From: Pleodorina starrii
Taxonomy: Eukaryota > Chlorophyta > Chlorophyceae > Chlamydomonadales > Volvocaceae
DNA length: 64,000 nt
Direction: 5' to 3'
Assembly (NCBI GenBank): GCA_030267565.1
Contig: BRXU01000071.1
Coordinates: 1-64,000, forward strand
Shown here: positions 25,455-36,300 of the stretch, one piece after another
Numbering within the stretch: the first letter of the stretch is position 1
Layout: every line of letters begins with the position of its first letter
Translations under genes and position numbers: made by a program
The notes under the pieces: generated by a model
Databases searched by the model: none
What the model saw: only the letters and a program-made list of their open reading frames with translations
Told to the model about the DNA's origin: nothing

Positions 25455-27475
25455 GAGCTGTTGACCTCCGTCGTCGTCGTGCTTCGTAAACAGTAATGCG
25501 TGATTCCTTGGCGCCTGGGGCTGGACACATACCCCTGCCTATAGCGTAAAGATGACCTGCAAATGTGCACAGTTAGAGGGTATCGATGGTGATAACATGC
25601 CGAGGCGCAACCAACGCCTCCCAGTACGCGACGGAGGAGCCAACCGGCGGTTCGCTCGGACGCCTAAAGTTCGGAAGCCTAAAGTTCATAAGCAGTGCAA
25701 GGATTTTACATCTTACTGAATGACCTTTAATGCGTAACGGCCAAACTGCAGGAAGAAGCTACGTCCATGTCGCGTGCGGCTGGCATCTTCGGTCCGTCAC
25801 CCCAGCCGCAAAAGATACGTGAGCTGGTCGAGCAAAATTTTTGATTTCCCAATTATTTTGTTACCAAAGATTTGCCAGCAGTCCGGTCACCTCTACACGG
25901 TTTTTTTTGCGACAGCTATAAAGCTATGTGACGCGTTCTTGAGCCCGGCATGCACTCACCATACAAGATTTGACCGTCCAAGGTGTCATATCTCAAGCCG
26001 AGCAGGCCCCTGTCGACGAAGAGAGGCCCTGAGAAAAGTTTGCTGTTGAATGGATGTTGCAAGCTGCGAGCAGGTCCAGCACTGAAAGATACTGACAAAT
26101 TGCCAATCCATAACTAGCAGCATGTGATAGCAATACTTGAGGGTGTGCCCTGGGTTGGATGCAAGTTGCCCGTTGCGGATATGTTGAGACGTAAAAAGAC
26201 CCCTTTCGGGCTGCACGTATACTGCTAAAATAGCTTTCTCGGTCGCCCTAAGGCCGATTAAATTCCATCGAAGGCCGAAATCGCAAGCTTCATGACGATT
26301 TCTGAGCGAAGCAGCAAGTACCATGGCTTGCAGAGTAGGTCCTACACAGGAATGCCCACCGTTTGCCTAGATATAATCCCGCAAAGGTTATGACTACTGT
26401 ATATGTTGTGGCTGGATTTGTAAAGCACCGCGGAGTGAAGGCAGCAGGGAGCTGCTCATCAAGCGGCATCGCCGTACCTGTTCCCCGGCTTTTGGGCTTT
26501 GCTCAAACAGCATAAAGCGGGGACAAGTGAAATGAATAAACTTATATCGATGAACATTGCCAAACTCAATTCGTTTTTGCCCATCATGCTGTCATGCAGC
26601 AGCTAACCGACAGCGTCTGGGAAAGCAGTGGGGACAACCCTGAACAACCCCAAGCTTGCAGACTTTCAAGCATCCCTTCTGAACTGTCCTCAATATCATC
26701 TCCTTTGAATCCCTCCCCAGGTAGCGCTACCCAGCCGGAGCCCCTCGGCCGTACGTCTGTCTTTTTGGTGTTATGTCATGCCCTGAAGTACGATATTGCC
26801 GTTCCGTCGTCTTTGGTGCAGTGCACAGCTAGCTGACCCCTTGCCTCTACCCGTCCCACTGTAACAACCACCACAGAAACTACGACAGCGCTTTGGGTCC
26901 ACTCGGATCGGACTTCTGATCACCAATAAGGTGCGGCATTTACGCCTGACGAGCAGGGACGAGCCTGATGACGCGATACCCGCGCCAGTCCCCCTCCCCC
27001 TCACGCTGGTCAATTTCCCCTATCCCCCTGTCCCCTGCCACAGCGGGACCGTTGCTGGGCCTTGGCCTAAGCAGCCGAAACCTTTTGTGCCAACCGGCTA
27101 AGCGGCAGTTAACGGAGCTCGCCATAAGTATCCGTATACAGCTTGAAAATTGATGTAAAGCTGCACAGTAACGTCTGAAGTCCGGCTTGTCAGAGTTTGA
27201 GATCGGACTGCCCGGAACAATCTGCTCTGAATCAGCATATCAGCTAGACCAACGGCCACAACCGTCTTCCGGTACGTCTTATCAAGGTTGACAACACCTA
27301 TCTGCAGAGAGGCGTCCATTGGATTGGACTGAATTTCGTTTGCATGCGCATGTTTGCCTCAGCAAACCTAAAACCACTCAGCAAAACATCGCGCACAGGC
27401 TTTGGTCGCTCCATTCCGATAGGGCCCGTGGTGCCAGCCAACGCCCACCAACGCCATGTATCATTGCCCTTTTTT

Positions 27476-27516
27476 GGGCGGGGCCCCAGCGCGAAGCGCC
27501 CAGGGGGGCCCCGCCC
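27476..27516. other. GC-rich hairpin with inner stem
   Basis: Arms GGGCGGGGCCCC (27,476-27,487) and GGGGCCCCGCCC (27,505-27,516) pair perfectly. The loop itself contains GCGC-GAA-GCGC. A run of T precedes it. The same GGGGCCCCGCCC block followed by T occurs alone near 28,626, which hints at a repeat-element terminus. Confidence 0.7.
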
Positions 27517-27540
27517 TGTAGGATTGCCCATGTCCGTGCG

Positions 27541-27574
27541 TGGGACGTGGGACGTGGGACGTGGGACGTGGGAA
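27541..27574. repeat. 7-bp tandem repeat (GTGGGAC)
   Basis: Between four and five perfect units of GTGGGAC. Confidence 0.85.
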
Positions 27575-28333
27575 GTAATTGGACAAGTGTAGACTTTCGG
27601 CCAACGGAAAGGCTGCAGAAGTAAAAGATTACATTCTTTATTGCACGGTAAATTTATTATTGGAACCCAACATCGCATGAGTACAAACCAGTTTGGCAGT
27701 CTCCATGGACCGAGGCCGAGGTCAAACCAACACCTCTCGGCCTATAATTAATTCCAGAAGATTCATCGTTCCTTCAAGTGGAATTCTGACATGAAGGCGT
27801 GAAATGATTCTTCATTTCTGCAACCAACTATGTTCGCATTGCGAACATTCTTCCCGCGACCACACCACAGCAGCTCTGCTTGCCGGTCCGATCGTCTTGA
27901 CGCATATTACTATTATAAAGGTTGCAAGGAGCAAACCATGAGGGGCAAACTGCTGGTTGTTGGACGCCAAGCCGCCATTGCACGCACGATGCAGCGGTCT
28001 TGCTTCTGCGGGCCGCCCAACAAGTCCAGTCGGCAACCTAGGGGATGGACTTCTACGTTCCCTGTCCTAATGTTAAAGCAGTCAAGCCTCCTCTACGGCG
28101 AATACCTCAGTAGCGAAGCCTGTGCACTCTCGTCGGCAACTGCACGTCGTCGCAACCCTCGCAAACAGTTCCGCTGTCCTTCTATTGGCAAGTCAGCCTG
28201 CGTGATGTGTAAATGATACACTCCATACACTCCATGTCTACTGTCATGTAACTTCAGCCAATGCGCTGGCCGGAAGAGTTGCACAGGGCCGAGACGGCGC
28301 GCGATGCTAAACATGGGTCGGATTGCTGAAGCC

Positions 28334-28593
28334 GCAGGCATTTCAGATATAAAGCTCTGGCTGCCTATCAGCAGGAATGTCGACACTCTCACAGTTGACG
28401 CCCTCGCCGCTCGCTTTGGAAATGCCGTATTTCGGTCGATGCGCACATGCGCTCATGCACCCGACGGGATGACGCGCTTCGCGCGGCGCCGGCAGGCCTT
28501 GCTAACGACTCGGCTAGCAGGCATTTCGGGAAAAAGCTCTGGCTGTCTATCAGCAGGAATGTCGACACTCTCACACTTCACGCCCTCGCTGCC
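28334..28593. repeat. diverged direct repeat, 183-bp offset
   Basis: About 77 bp at 28,334-28,410 recur at 28,517-28,593. The shared core includes GCAGGCATTTC, AAAGCTCTGGCTG and ATCAGCAGGAATGTCGACAC. Substitutions and small indels separate the copies. No open frame unites them convincingly. Confidence 0.75.
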
Positions 28594-30091
28594 CTAGCAC
28601 TCAACTTAACCCGTACGGATTTAGTGGGGCCCCGCCCTTTTTCCGGCTTCAAGGAAGCCGACACCAACCCCTTGTCTACAATGGAGACACTCTAATAGCA
28701 TTGTAATTATCCAGCCATAAATCATGCGGCACAGGCGCTCGATGAGGCGATGTCGATGGCGATGCAGCGCAAGGCATTGGCACGGGATGGCTGCCATCGC
28801 AAAGCACAAAAGCAGAGGCATCAGTGGCTGCGGCGACTCGAACAGTGGCCGCAGCACAGTCACTGGCTGCAGTCCTCCCCTCCTCCGGGGACGCACTGCT
28901 GGCCAGCCAAGCAACCCACACGATGTGGCGCGGCCCCCGGACTCTCAGCCTGGGACGCGACCTTGGTCGTATCTGCCGGCGGACGAGCTCCGCTCTCTGC
29001 TGGCGGGAGCGGAACTGGGATCAAGTGGGTCCCGATGGGGCTGGCGACCACCCCTGGCGGTAACACTCTAGGGAACCCCGTTGCTGCCCCTTGCTTCCCG
29101 AGCGTGTGGCTTTCTGTACACCCGGCGACCGCGACCGGGCGCTTGAGCTTTAGGGGAATTTGCCTATCGAACCGTATATGAGACCCGGATATGGCCCAGG
29201 CAAGGGGGGCACGGCATCGACATGCGCGGGCGATGGTGTGTGGGCACCAGACCCCATACCCCGGGCGGTCAGGCGTACTGTGCTGCGGCGGCGGCGACGG
29301 CGGCCCCAAGCCCCAACCCACGGTACCCCGGACTGGGCCACGTCGGCGCGCCCCTTCCCTTCCCTTCCCCCTCCCCCTCCCCCCTTCACTCCTCAAATCC
29401 CCCTCCCCACCCCGCCGCCGTTTCACACACGGTTTCTTACCCCTCCCGTCAATGCTGCCACGGGTCTCTGCGGCCCTGGCCGCCCTTCCCTTCCCTTCCC
29501 GCGCAGCCTTCCCCGCGCAACCCTCCCTTTCCCCCAACCCTCGCCGGTCACCGCACTCCCCCACCCGACCGGATCCCGCCCGCTCGCAGTACCGCACCCC
29601 GCGACACTGGCTCCTGTCTCTGGTTGCGGACCCCGGCGGGGCGGGGCGGGGCGGGGCGGGGCGGGGTGAGTTGAGTGAGCTGTTCCAGTGGCGGCCGGAG
29701 GCGGAGGCGGGTCCAGGCCTGCCCGGCTTCTCGGGGAGCGGCTGGCGGTGGATGAGGAGCTGGCTGGCGTGCTGCTGTACATGGTGGGGCTGGGGCCGCC
29801 GGGGGTGGAGAGCCAAAATACGGCACCCGAACACAAAGTCGTACAAACCAGCACGCAAGCCCGCACTTCCGCGGGGACCCCCGCACTTCGTTCCGTTGTC
29901 CGCGCTGGTTTCTGGACCCAACCGCTGTGATGGGTCGCAGTGCATTGCATTGCATTGCATTGGTAGTCCTGCAAGGCCGCATCAGAAACAGCGGTGGCGG
30001 ATCTCAAACCGCGATTCCTTCACTCGCCGGGTCCTGCCCGGCCACCACCTCAGGTGGGGAGTGGGGGGCAGGGCGTGCTCGGGCAATGAGG

Positions 30092-30096
30092 TTACA
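30092..30096 (-). terminator. candidate TGTAA poly(A) signal
   Basis: TGTAA on the minus strand directly overlaps the putative stop of the RGG frame. TGTAA is the usual green-algal polyadenylation signal. Confidence 0.35.
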
Positions 30097-30716
30097 TCCG
30101 GTCGCCGTACCCGTACCCCCGCCCCTGCCCCGCCCGTACTGCTGTCCGCGCCCGCGCCCGTACCCCTCGCCGCGACCGCCGTACCCATTGCCGCACCCGT
30201 CGCCGCCGCCGCCGCGGCCCCGGGCCTGGCCCCTCCCCTCCGCGAACCCGCCCCCGCCCCTGCCCCTGCCATATCCACCACCATCACCCCTACCAAACCC
30301 ACCACCACCTCGGCCCCCTCCCCGCCCGAATCCGTTGCCGCGGCCGTCTCCGTCTCTGTAGCCGCCGCCAGCACCGCCAGCGTCGCCGCGGCCGCCACGC
30401 TCAAAACTGCCGCCGCCGCCCCGGCCGCCACCGCCACGGCGGCCAATGAAGCCGCCGCCACCCTTGCCGCCGCGGTCGGTGCTGCCGCCGCCACGCCACT
30501 GCCACCGTACCCGCCGCCACCGTACGACGGCAGTGGTGTTTGCCTGGGCCGCTGGCATGCCTCCAAGACGTTACTGCAGCGGACAGCGAGCGGGCGGAGG
30601 TCAGACGGGCCTCTGGGGTAGGGGGGTTTCGTGGCATTAGGCGGCCCGCGGATCGGTCTGCCAGTTGGGCTCGAAACGTGCGAGGGCGTGTAAACGTGCC
30701 AGAAAGGCTCTTCCAT
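30092..30716 (-). pseudogene. RGG-box reading frame with two apparent frameshifts
   Basis: The minus strand between ~30,115 and 30,500 encodes a dense RGG/GAR segment with interspersed F and Y (for example GRRGGGGRGGGGSF and QQYGRGRGGG), typical of RNA-binding RGG proteins. In the frame that opens at an ATG at 30,716, the protein runs into SYGGGGYGGSG and then loses the pattern near 30,495. A one-base shift there restores RGGGSTDRGG. A second one-base shift at the C5 run 30,116-30,120 would give YGYGDRM and a TAA at 30,092-30,094, overlapping a TGTAA motif. No RRM, fibrillarin or GAR1 core is visible upstream, so the family is unknown. It may be a pseudogene or a gene with two homopolymer sequencing errors; the 5' exon structure is uncertain. 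Confidence 0.4.
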
Positions 30717-33243
30717 TGTGCCAGCCGTGAAATGCGGTAGCGCGAGAGGAGCCGGCCCTGGCCCAGGAGTGGGGCCCGCGGGGCATCAGCACAACGCAGC
30801 ATGTCAAAGCACAGCAGAGCAAGCCGCCCAGCCCAGCCCAGCCCAGCCCAGCCCATGCGCCGCACGCAACTTTCGTCACTCGTTCTTCTCCGCGGCCGTT
30901 TTATCCGCAGCCTTTCCAGCCCCGGCCCGCCCCTGGAGAGGCGCACCAGCAGGTCAATGGACTGACCCACCCACCCACCCACCGACCCGGGGGTCGCACC
31001 GCACCGCACCGCACCGTCCCGCAGCTCCTCACCTGCCCGCCTCCCGCGCCCGCTCCCCGCCTGATTCCCAGCACCCTCTCCGCGTAGCTCCGGCCCCGTC
31101 TGATCTCTGGTGAATGTACGGCATGGTGGGATTTGGTCGGAAGGTGTGGAAGGGCGCTTGTCTCGGGACGTGTACCGTTCGGATACGCCACGGATACTAC
31201 ACGGAATCTCACCTTTGGGTGGACCGGGGGCAGGGAGCACATCAGGGTTCCATGGTTTTGCACTTTATTATGTAGCCCTACAGTGCTCGTACGTCGTACC
31301 GCAGTACAACCCGTACACACATGGCCAAGTGCGTACATGTGACCCGTGTAACAGTGTCGGTCCCGAGCGGGTCACGTGTCGATAACTGTGCAAACCGCGG
31401 CATACAGCACCCTGCTGGTGGCGTTGGATCGCTGCTGGGTGGGGTGCGCTTGCGGCGTGTGTGTGTGTGTCCATGAGCGGGGTAGGGCGGTCGTAAGGGC
31501 CTTACCCGGGTGAGCAGCTGGCTGAGTTCTTGAGCTTATTTGCAGACGGTGTCGGGGGGCGGGGCGGGGCCCACTGCTGCTCCCACCCCCTTCGTGTGTT
31601 AGGCCAGGTCCAGGCACCCAAGTGCTACCCGAGTGCACTACCCGAGTGCGCGCCCCCGGAAGGTTTTGTCGGCCCCTCCTCCCTCGTCGGAAAGAGGAGG
31701 CTACAGCGTGCGGGGCAGGGCACAGGGTGCACAGTTGGGCAGGGGGGGCTGGCTGCTCTACTCCTGGCCTGCATCTGAAGTAGGACGCGGGCCAGGAGTA
31801 GAGCAGCCAGCCCCCGGGGCCTGGGCCTCGGCCTATACGTGGATAACCCCCCGGGTCCCGGCTGCTGCGAGGTCCACCGCGACGACGCCCAGTACAGTGC
31901 GCTCGTTAGGTGGCTGATGCAGTGCAGTAGGGGGGGTGGGGTGGGGTAAAGGCCGCCGTATGGTGCTTCACTTCTTGTAGCTGTAGTAGTTGTTGAAGTG
32001 GGCTCCAGGCCGTCGTAGTGCTGCGCTTCGATGTCCTGTCCCTCCGAAGGCTGGATCAGGTGGGCCGGATCATGAAGGTCTCTGCCGGGAACGAGCGGAG
32101 TGCGCAGAAGTTCCGCTCTAGGAGAAGCCATGCTGAGCCATGCCTGCGGCGATGTGGCTGAAGCTTTTTGTTGATTAGTATCGCTTTCGTAGGCCACCTC
32201 GCTGCAGCTTTGTTATTATGCCAAAATTCCCCAAGCCGAAACCCCTCGACCCGAGCTGCAGGGCACGGGCCCTTTCAGTTGCAGCACGTGAGTTGCTCAG
32301 GTGTGTCTGGGACTCGGGGAGTCGGGTTGTGTTGCAGCGCCTACGTATGTGTGGCCAAGGCCTACGTGTGTCGCCGATTGCGGAGCGCCATGGCTTGTTG
32401 CCCCAGGCTCGCGGTTAATGCTTTGCCAATTTCGTTGCGTTCATTCGTTCCTGTCTGGGGGTTTGGCCTGTCTGGCCTGGTGGGGCTTTCCTTACTTCGT
32501 CCTGGTCGTCTCCGCTTTAGTAAACGGCCCGTTGGCTCTACCTTTTTATTGAGGTTTTGAAGCCCACTCTAACAATCAGAACAAAAAAAACAAGCTGGAG
32601 AAAACACGGGAGAGCACATCCCGAGGGTTCCGCTGGGGCCAAAGGTGCCGACTATAACAGCAGTCAACCTCGCGTGGCATCGCCTGGTAGTGTCCCCCTT
32701 CAATCACAAATAACCCACTTTGCACACGTAAAGCAACAAAAGGCCGTCACCGTCCTGTGTACGCGCACCAGAACGAAATACACAACCGTCACAGGCATTG
32801 GAAGTCCCCCCCCATCCAACGTGAGTTTCGCAAAATTGCAGGGCTTTGGCTCCGCAAGCGCTATGCCCAAGACCACAGCCAGGTTCTCCGTGTCGAGGCA
32901 GTCCAATTTCAAGCCTGCGGCCGGGAACGCAACAACAAACGGTGCAAGTCTTCCCGACTATCAAGACATTTATTTGACAGTGACAAAGTATTCGCTGCCG
33001 TGGCGGTTACCCTAGTAAAATGTGCACATAACTGTACTACAAGAAAGTGCCAACGCTTGGAAGGGGGAACCTGGAAAAAGTTGACACTGGGTAAAACTAT
33101 GTGCAAGCAGCAATGACCAATGAGGACGTCGGCGCAAACGAGTCAGGACAGCACTCTGTACGGCGGGGGCTCACAATGGACCCTTTTTACTCGGATGCAA
33201 TCAATCCCCCATCTTCGGCGATAGAGAAGTCCTAGGAGGCAGG
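30717..33243. other. spacer with short repeats, no recognised gene
   Basis: Contains a CAGCC tandem run near 30,829-30,855, CCCAC and CCGCA runs near 30,965-31,015, a GT run near 31,457-31,470 and a long perfect hairpin at 31,744-31,815. A minus-strand frame ending LARFEPNWQTDPRAA near 30,642 looks locally protein-like but has no identifiable family. The last few hundred bases probably include the NOT1 promoter and 5' leader. Confidence 0.5.
31744..31815. other. long perfect hairpin, 26-bp arms
   Basis: Arms at 31,744-31,769 and 31,790-31,815 are perfectly complementary over 26 bp (outer end GGGGGCTGGC, inner end ACTCCTGGCC). A G-T wobble and two more G-C pairs extend the stem to 29 bp around a 14-nt loop. 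Either strand could fold as an RNA foldback. Confidence 0.88.
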
Positions 33244-33306
33244 ATGGCGCAGGAATGGGGCCTCTGCCCTTTGTGGAGGCGTTATATCAAACCGTTAGTG
33301 GCATAG
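33244..33306 (+). promoter_or_regulatory. short upstream ORF overlapping the NOT1 start
   Basis: An ATG at 33,244 opens a 20-codon frame ([20 protein letters not shown]) that ends at TAG 33,304-33,306. It starts 11 nt before the chosen NOT1 ATG and overlaps it out of frame. If it is on the mRNA it could lower NOT1 initiation. Confidence 0.4.
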
Positions 33307-36300
33307 TTAGCGGCCATTCACAACAATCTGCCGAGCAGGTCAGCTTCTGCCCCGGAACCGCTTGCAGGCCGGTTGGCACTGTCGCTTGCTAACTGAAGGC
33401 GTGTTTTCTGCCTCACAGCTGCTGTCAGTTTTCGGGAGCTCCGCAGCCGTCCTGTTGCTCAACGCGTCCACGAGCGCCATCGCTGCGAACCCCAGCACTG
33501 TGGAACGAACTGCAGCTCTCAAGCGTCTGGCAGTCCTAGCATACTCTTACATAGCGGAAAAGCCAGCATTCGGAACCCTTCTTTTTCAGGCCTTCACTGT
33601 CTGCGTCTCCGCGGGCACCAACTTTTTCCTTGAAGTTGCTTCGGTCTTGGGGCTGTCGTCTCCTGAGGAGCTCCTCCGCCTAGGCGTGGCAGCGTATCAT
33701 CTTCCCGGCCCAGCGTCCAAGGAACAAGGTGCGGCCCTTCAGTATAGGCTGCTCTCCTAGATCGGTTCGCGTATCGTGCTGGTTTTCGATTGGGGGACTT
33801 GACGCATGTCCAGTTTACAAGGAAGCCTTTGCTAGTTATTTAATGCATGGGTGCTTCGCTTGTCGCGCGCAAAAGCATGCCTCACGGAAAATGTGCGCGG
33901 TCGCCGGTAAACACCCCCAGCAGGCCTCGCTGTGGTGCGGGCTGCTCTCGCCAACCCGCAAGCAGCTTCGATTCGCTTATCACCTGCACAGCTTCCAAAG
34001 TTTACGGCCTTGTTGGCGGCTGGACGGGCGCAGCTTGGCGAACTAGCTCAACTCGCACAGCAGATCGCCGAGGGCTCGGCGGCTCGTGGATCCCCCGTTC
34101 ACGCAGCCCTGCTCTGTCCTCACGCATCGCTGGTAGATCCTCTCGTCGACATCGTTTTGCCACCGGTTTCCGACAGCTGTGTCACCATGGCTTCCCCTGC
34201 GACTGGGACCGCGGCGGCGCAGAGCTTCCTAGCAGGGCTAGGTGACAGCCTTATTGCGCTTATGCAGGAGCTGGGGTATGGTGTCACGGCAGATGAAGCC
34301 TTGTTTAAGGCGCTCTTGCGACAGGTGCCTGAGCCCCTGTCGGAGCAGACTGTTGCCGAAGTCCTGCTGCTCATGGCGCGAACACACACGGGGTTGAAGG
34401 AGCAGCCGCCAGGGATGCAGCCGGCGCTGTGGATCGCGCTGGGCCTGGGCCCGCCGCCTCCAGAGGCGGTGGCGCTCACCACCTGGAACTGGCCGCTTGT
34501 GGTTGACTGTCTTAAATCACACCCGCCAGGTCAGCCCAGCAGGATCAACTGGGCCAAGGTCGCCGAATGTTTGGACTGCGAGCGCGCTCTCTTGCCCGAT
34601 GGCCCCGCGTTTGCGCTGCTGGCGTCTGCTTTTCATCGCGGCGCTGGTGAGCAGCTACCGGTGGGCGCCCTTACCCGCATGTGGAAGCATCCTGCGTGCC
34701 AGCTGTCCGTGTTGAAGGCGGCGACGGCGGCACCACCCGAGGTGTTCAGTTTCGAGGGCTCAAAGCGGCTTGTAACACCCCTGGAGGGTATGGACGTGGC
34801 GTCCCTCAGCCCCAACCGGGCATGGGCTTCGGTGGACCTCCTCCAGGTGCGCTCAGGAATCCCTAATGCAACCAGTAATGCTGAAACTTTTTGCCACGGG
34901 TTAAGGTGTCGGCTGTGTGGAAACGCATGGCGACAGGAAGATTGGGATTTTCGAGCTACCGGGTGTTGGAATGAGCCAGAGCACAAACGCATTCGTTCAT
35001 GCATCAACACAGGCGGGGTGATACCTTTCCCTTGGACCTGGCTTATTGATGTGTGTGCAGGCGCTGTGCATGCTCATGGAGGGCGCGGCATTGGTGGTAC
35101 CGGCGCGAGACGTGCTGAATTACCCTGCGGCAACATGCCCTGATCTCCTGCTGATAACCATCGCGGAGGCACGCACAACCTGGAATCTGCTCCAGCGGGA
35201 CGTCTTTGCAGCTTTGCTGCCGCAACATGTTGCCATGGCAGCAGCCGGCGCGGGCGCTGGTAACGGGAAGCGCAGCCGTGAGCTTGTAACGCGTGTGTGG
35301 TCCGCTGCGCCCCCGGAGGTGCTGCTGGATCTGGTCATCGAGCTGCTTGCGCAGGACACCCCGCACAACACGCCGCGCATTGCGAAGGTGTGCGCGGAGC
35401 TGGGCGTCCTACCCCAGGTGCGCTTACACGGCGGCCGTCTCGGGAGGGCGCGTGGCGCGAACGAGGCGTCTACTGCGCCGCCATTAACGTCCTGTCAGAT
35501 GCAGCAACGGTGATCTCTCTTCGACATTGTGTCATCCTTTCTTCGGTTGGTGCGTGAACCTGTCATTGCTCCGTTGTTCCGGCTTGTCCCTCAGGTTATG
35601 GCTTCGACACCGATGCCGTACGCCTTGGATCTCGCTTCCTTCGCGGGTGGCGCTGGCATGATCAACCTGGAGGCGTGGCTCTCTGACTACTGCAACCGCG
35701 ACGCCATGACCGCCATACCAACAATGTTGCGGTACGTGATGGACAGGACGTCCGAAGCTGCTGGCGGAGCGGCACTGGATGGCGTGTCTGGAGCAACAGG
35801 GCCTGGCGGTGAGATACGGCGCGGTGTGCCGCTTGGCGCGGACGCCGCGCGTGCCTTCTTGAAGGTGCTCCAGGCCTCGGCGCAGGGCTTGCCAGTGGAG
35901 ATGCTGCGAGAGCTTCAGGTGCGGTGGAAGCGAGCCGCAAGGCTCAGTTTGGGCAGATTGGTGAAGGCCGGCTTCAATATCTGCTTTGCCGCTTGCTTAT
36001 AAGGAGAGGAGGCCGCTGGTCGTTGGTTGCTAATATCGGTGTGGAGGTATTCCGGTCTATTGCAAAACTGGTTTCTGACCGTTGCAGGCCGTCCAAGCGT
36101 CTTTGGCGAAGCAGTTTCCATCTCTGTCGGCGCACATCACAGCTGTTTCCACACCCGACACGTTTGCCAGCGACGTTGAGGAGGAGGCCAACGGCTACTT
36201 CCAGGTGGGAAAGCCAGTGCGTGCAGCCTTTGATTTAACTGGTAGAACCTAGAACATGCTCAGCCTGTTTGGTCCGTGTGCATTAGGCTAAGGCGCAGAA

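Larger units (their letters stand above)
25109..29990. other. gene-poor spacer, no recognised gene
   Basis: Single-copy DNA of mixed base composition right of the array. Reading frames are short and overlap on both strands without family resemblance. I see hairpins at 25,425-25,454 and 27,476-27,516, a GTGGGAC tandem run at 27,541-27,574, a diverged direct repeat at 28,334-28,593, a GCGGG run near 29,636-29,664 and a GCATT run near 29,941-29,961. Unspliced or non-coding transcripts cannot be excluded. Confidence 0.6.

Noticed and set aside
28860..29960. 366-residue minus-strand frame
   Set aside because: Arg/Pro/Gly-rich frame through GC-rich tandem runs, with equally long overlapping frames on the other strand and no domain.
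29191..30621. 476-residue plus-strand frame
   Set aside because: It is largely the antisense of the RGG segment and low-complexity C-rich DNA.
25000..33000. tRNA or telomere repeats
   Set aside because: No B-box-like GGTTCGANNCC within a foldable context and no TTTTAGGG-type arrays were seen by eye.
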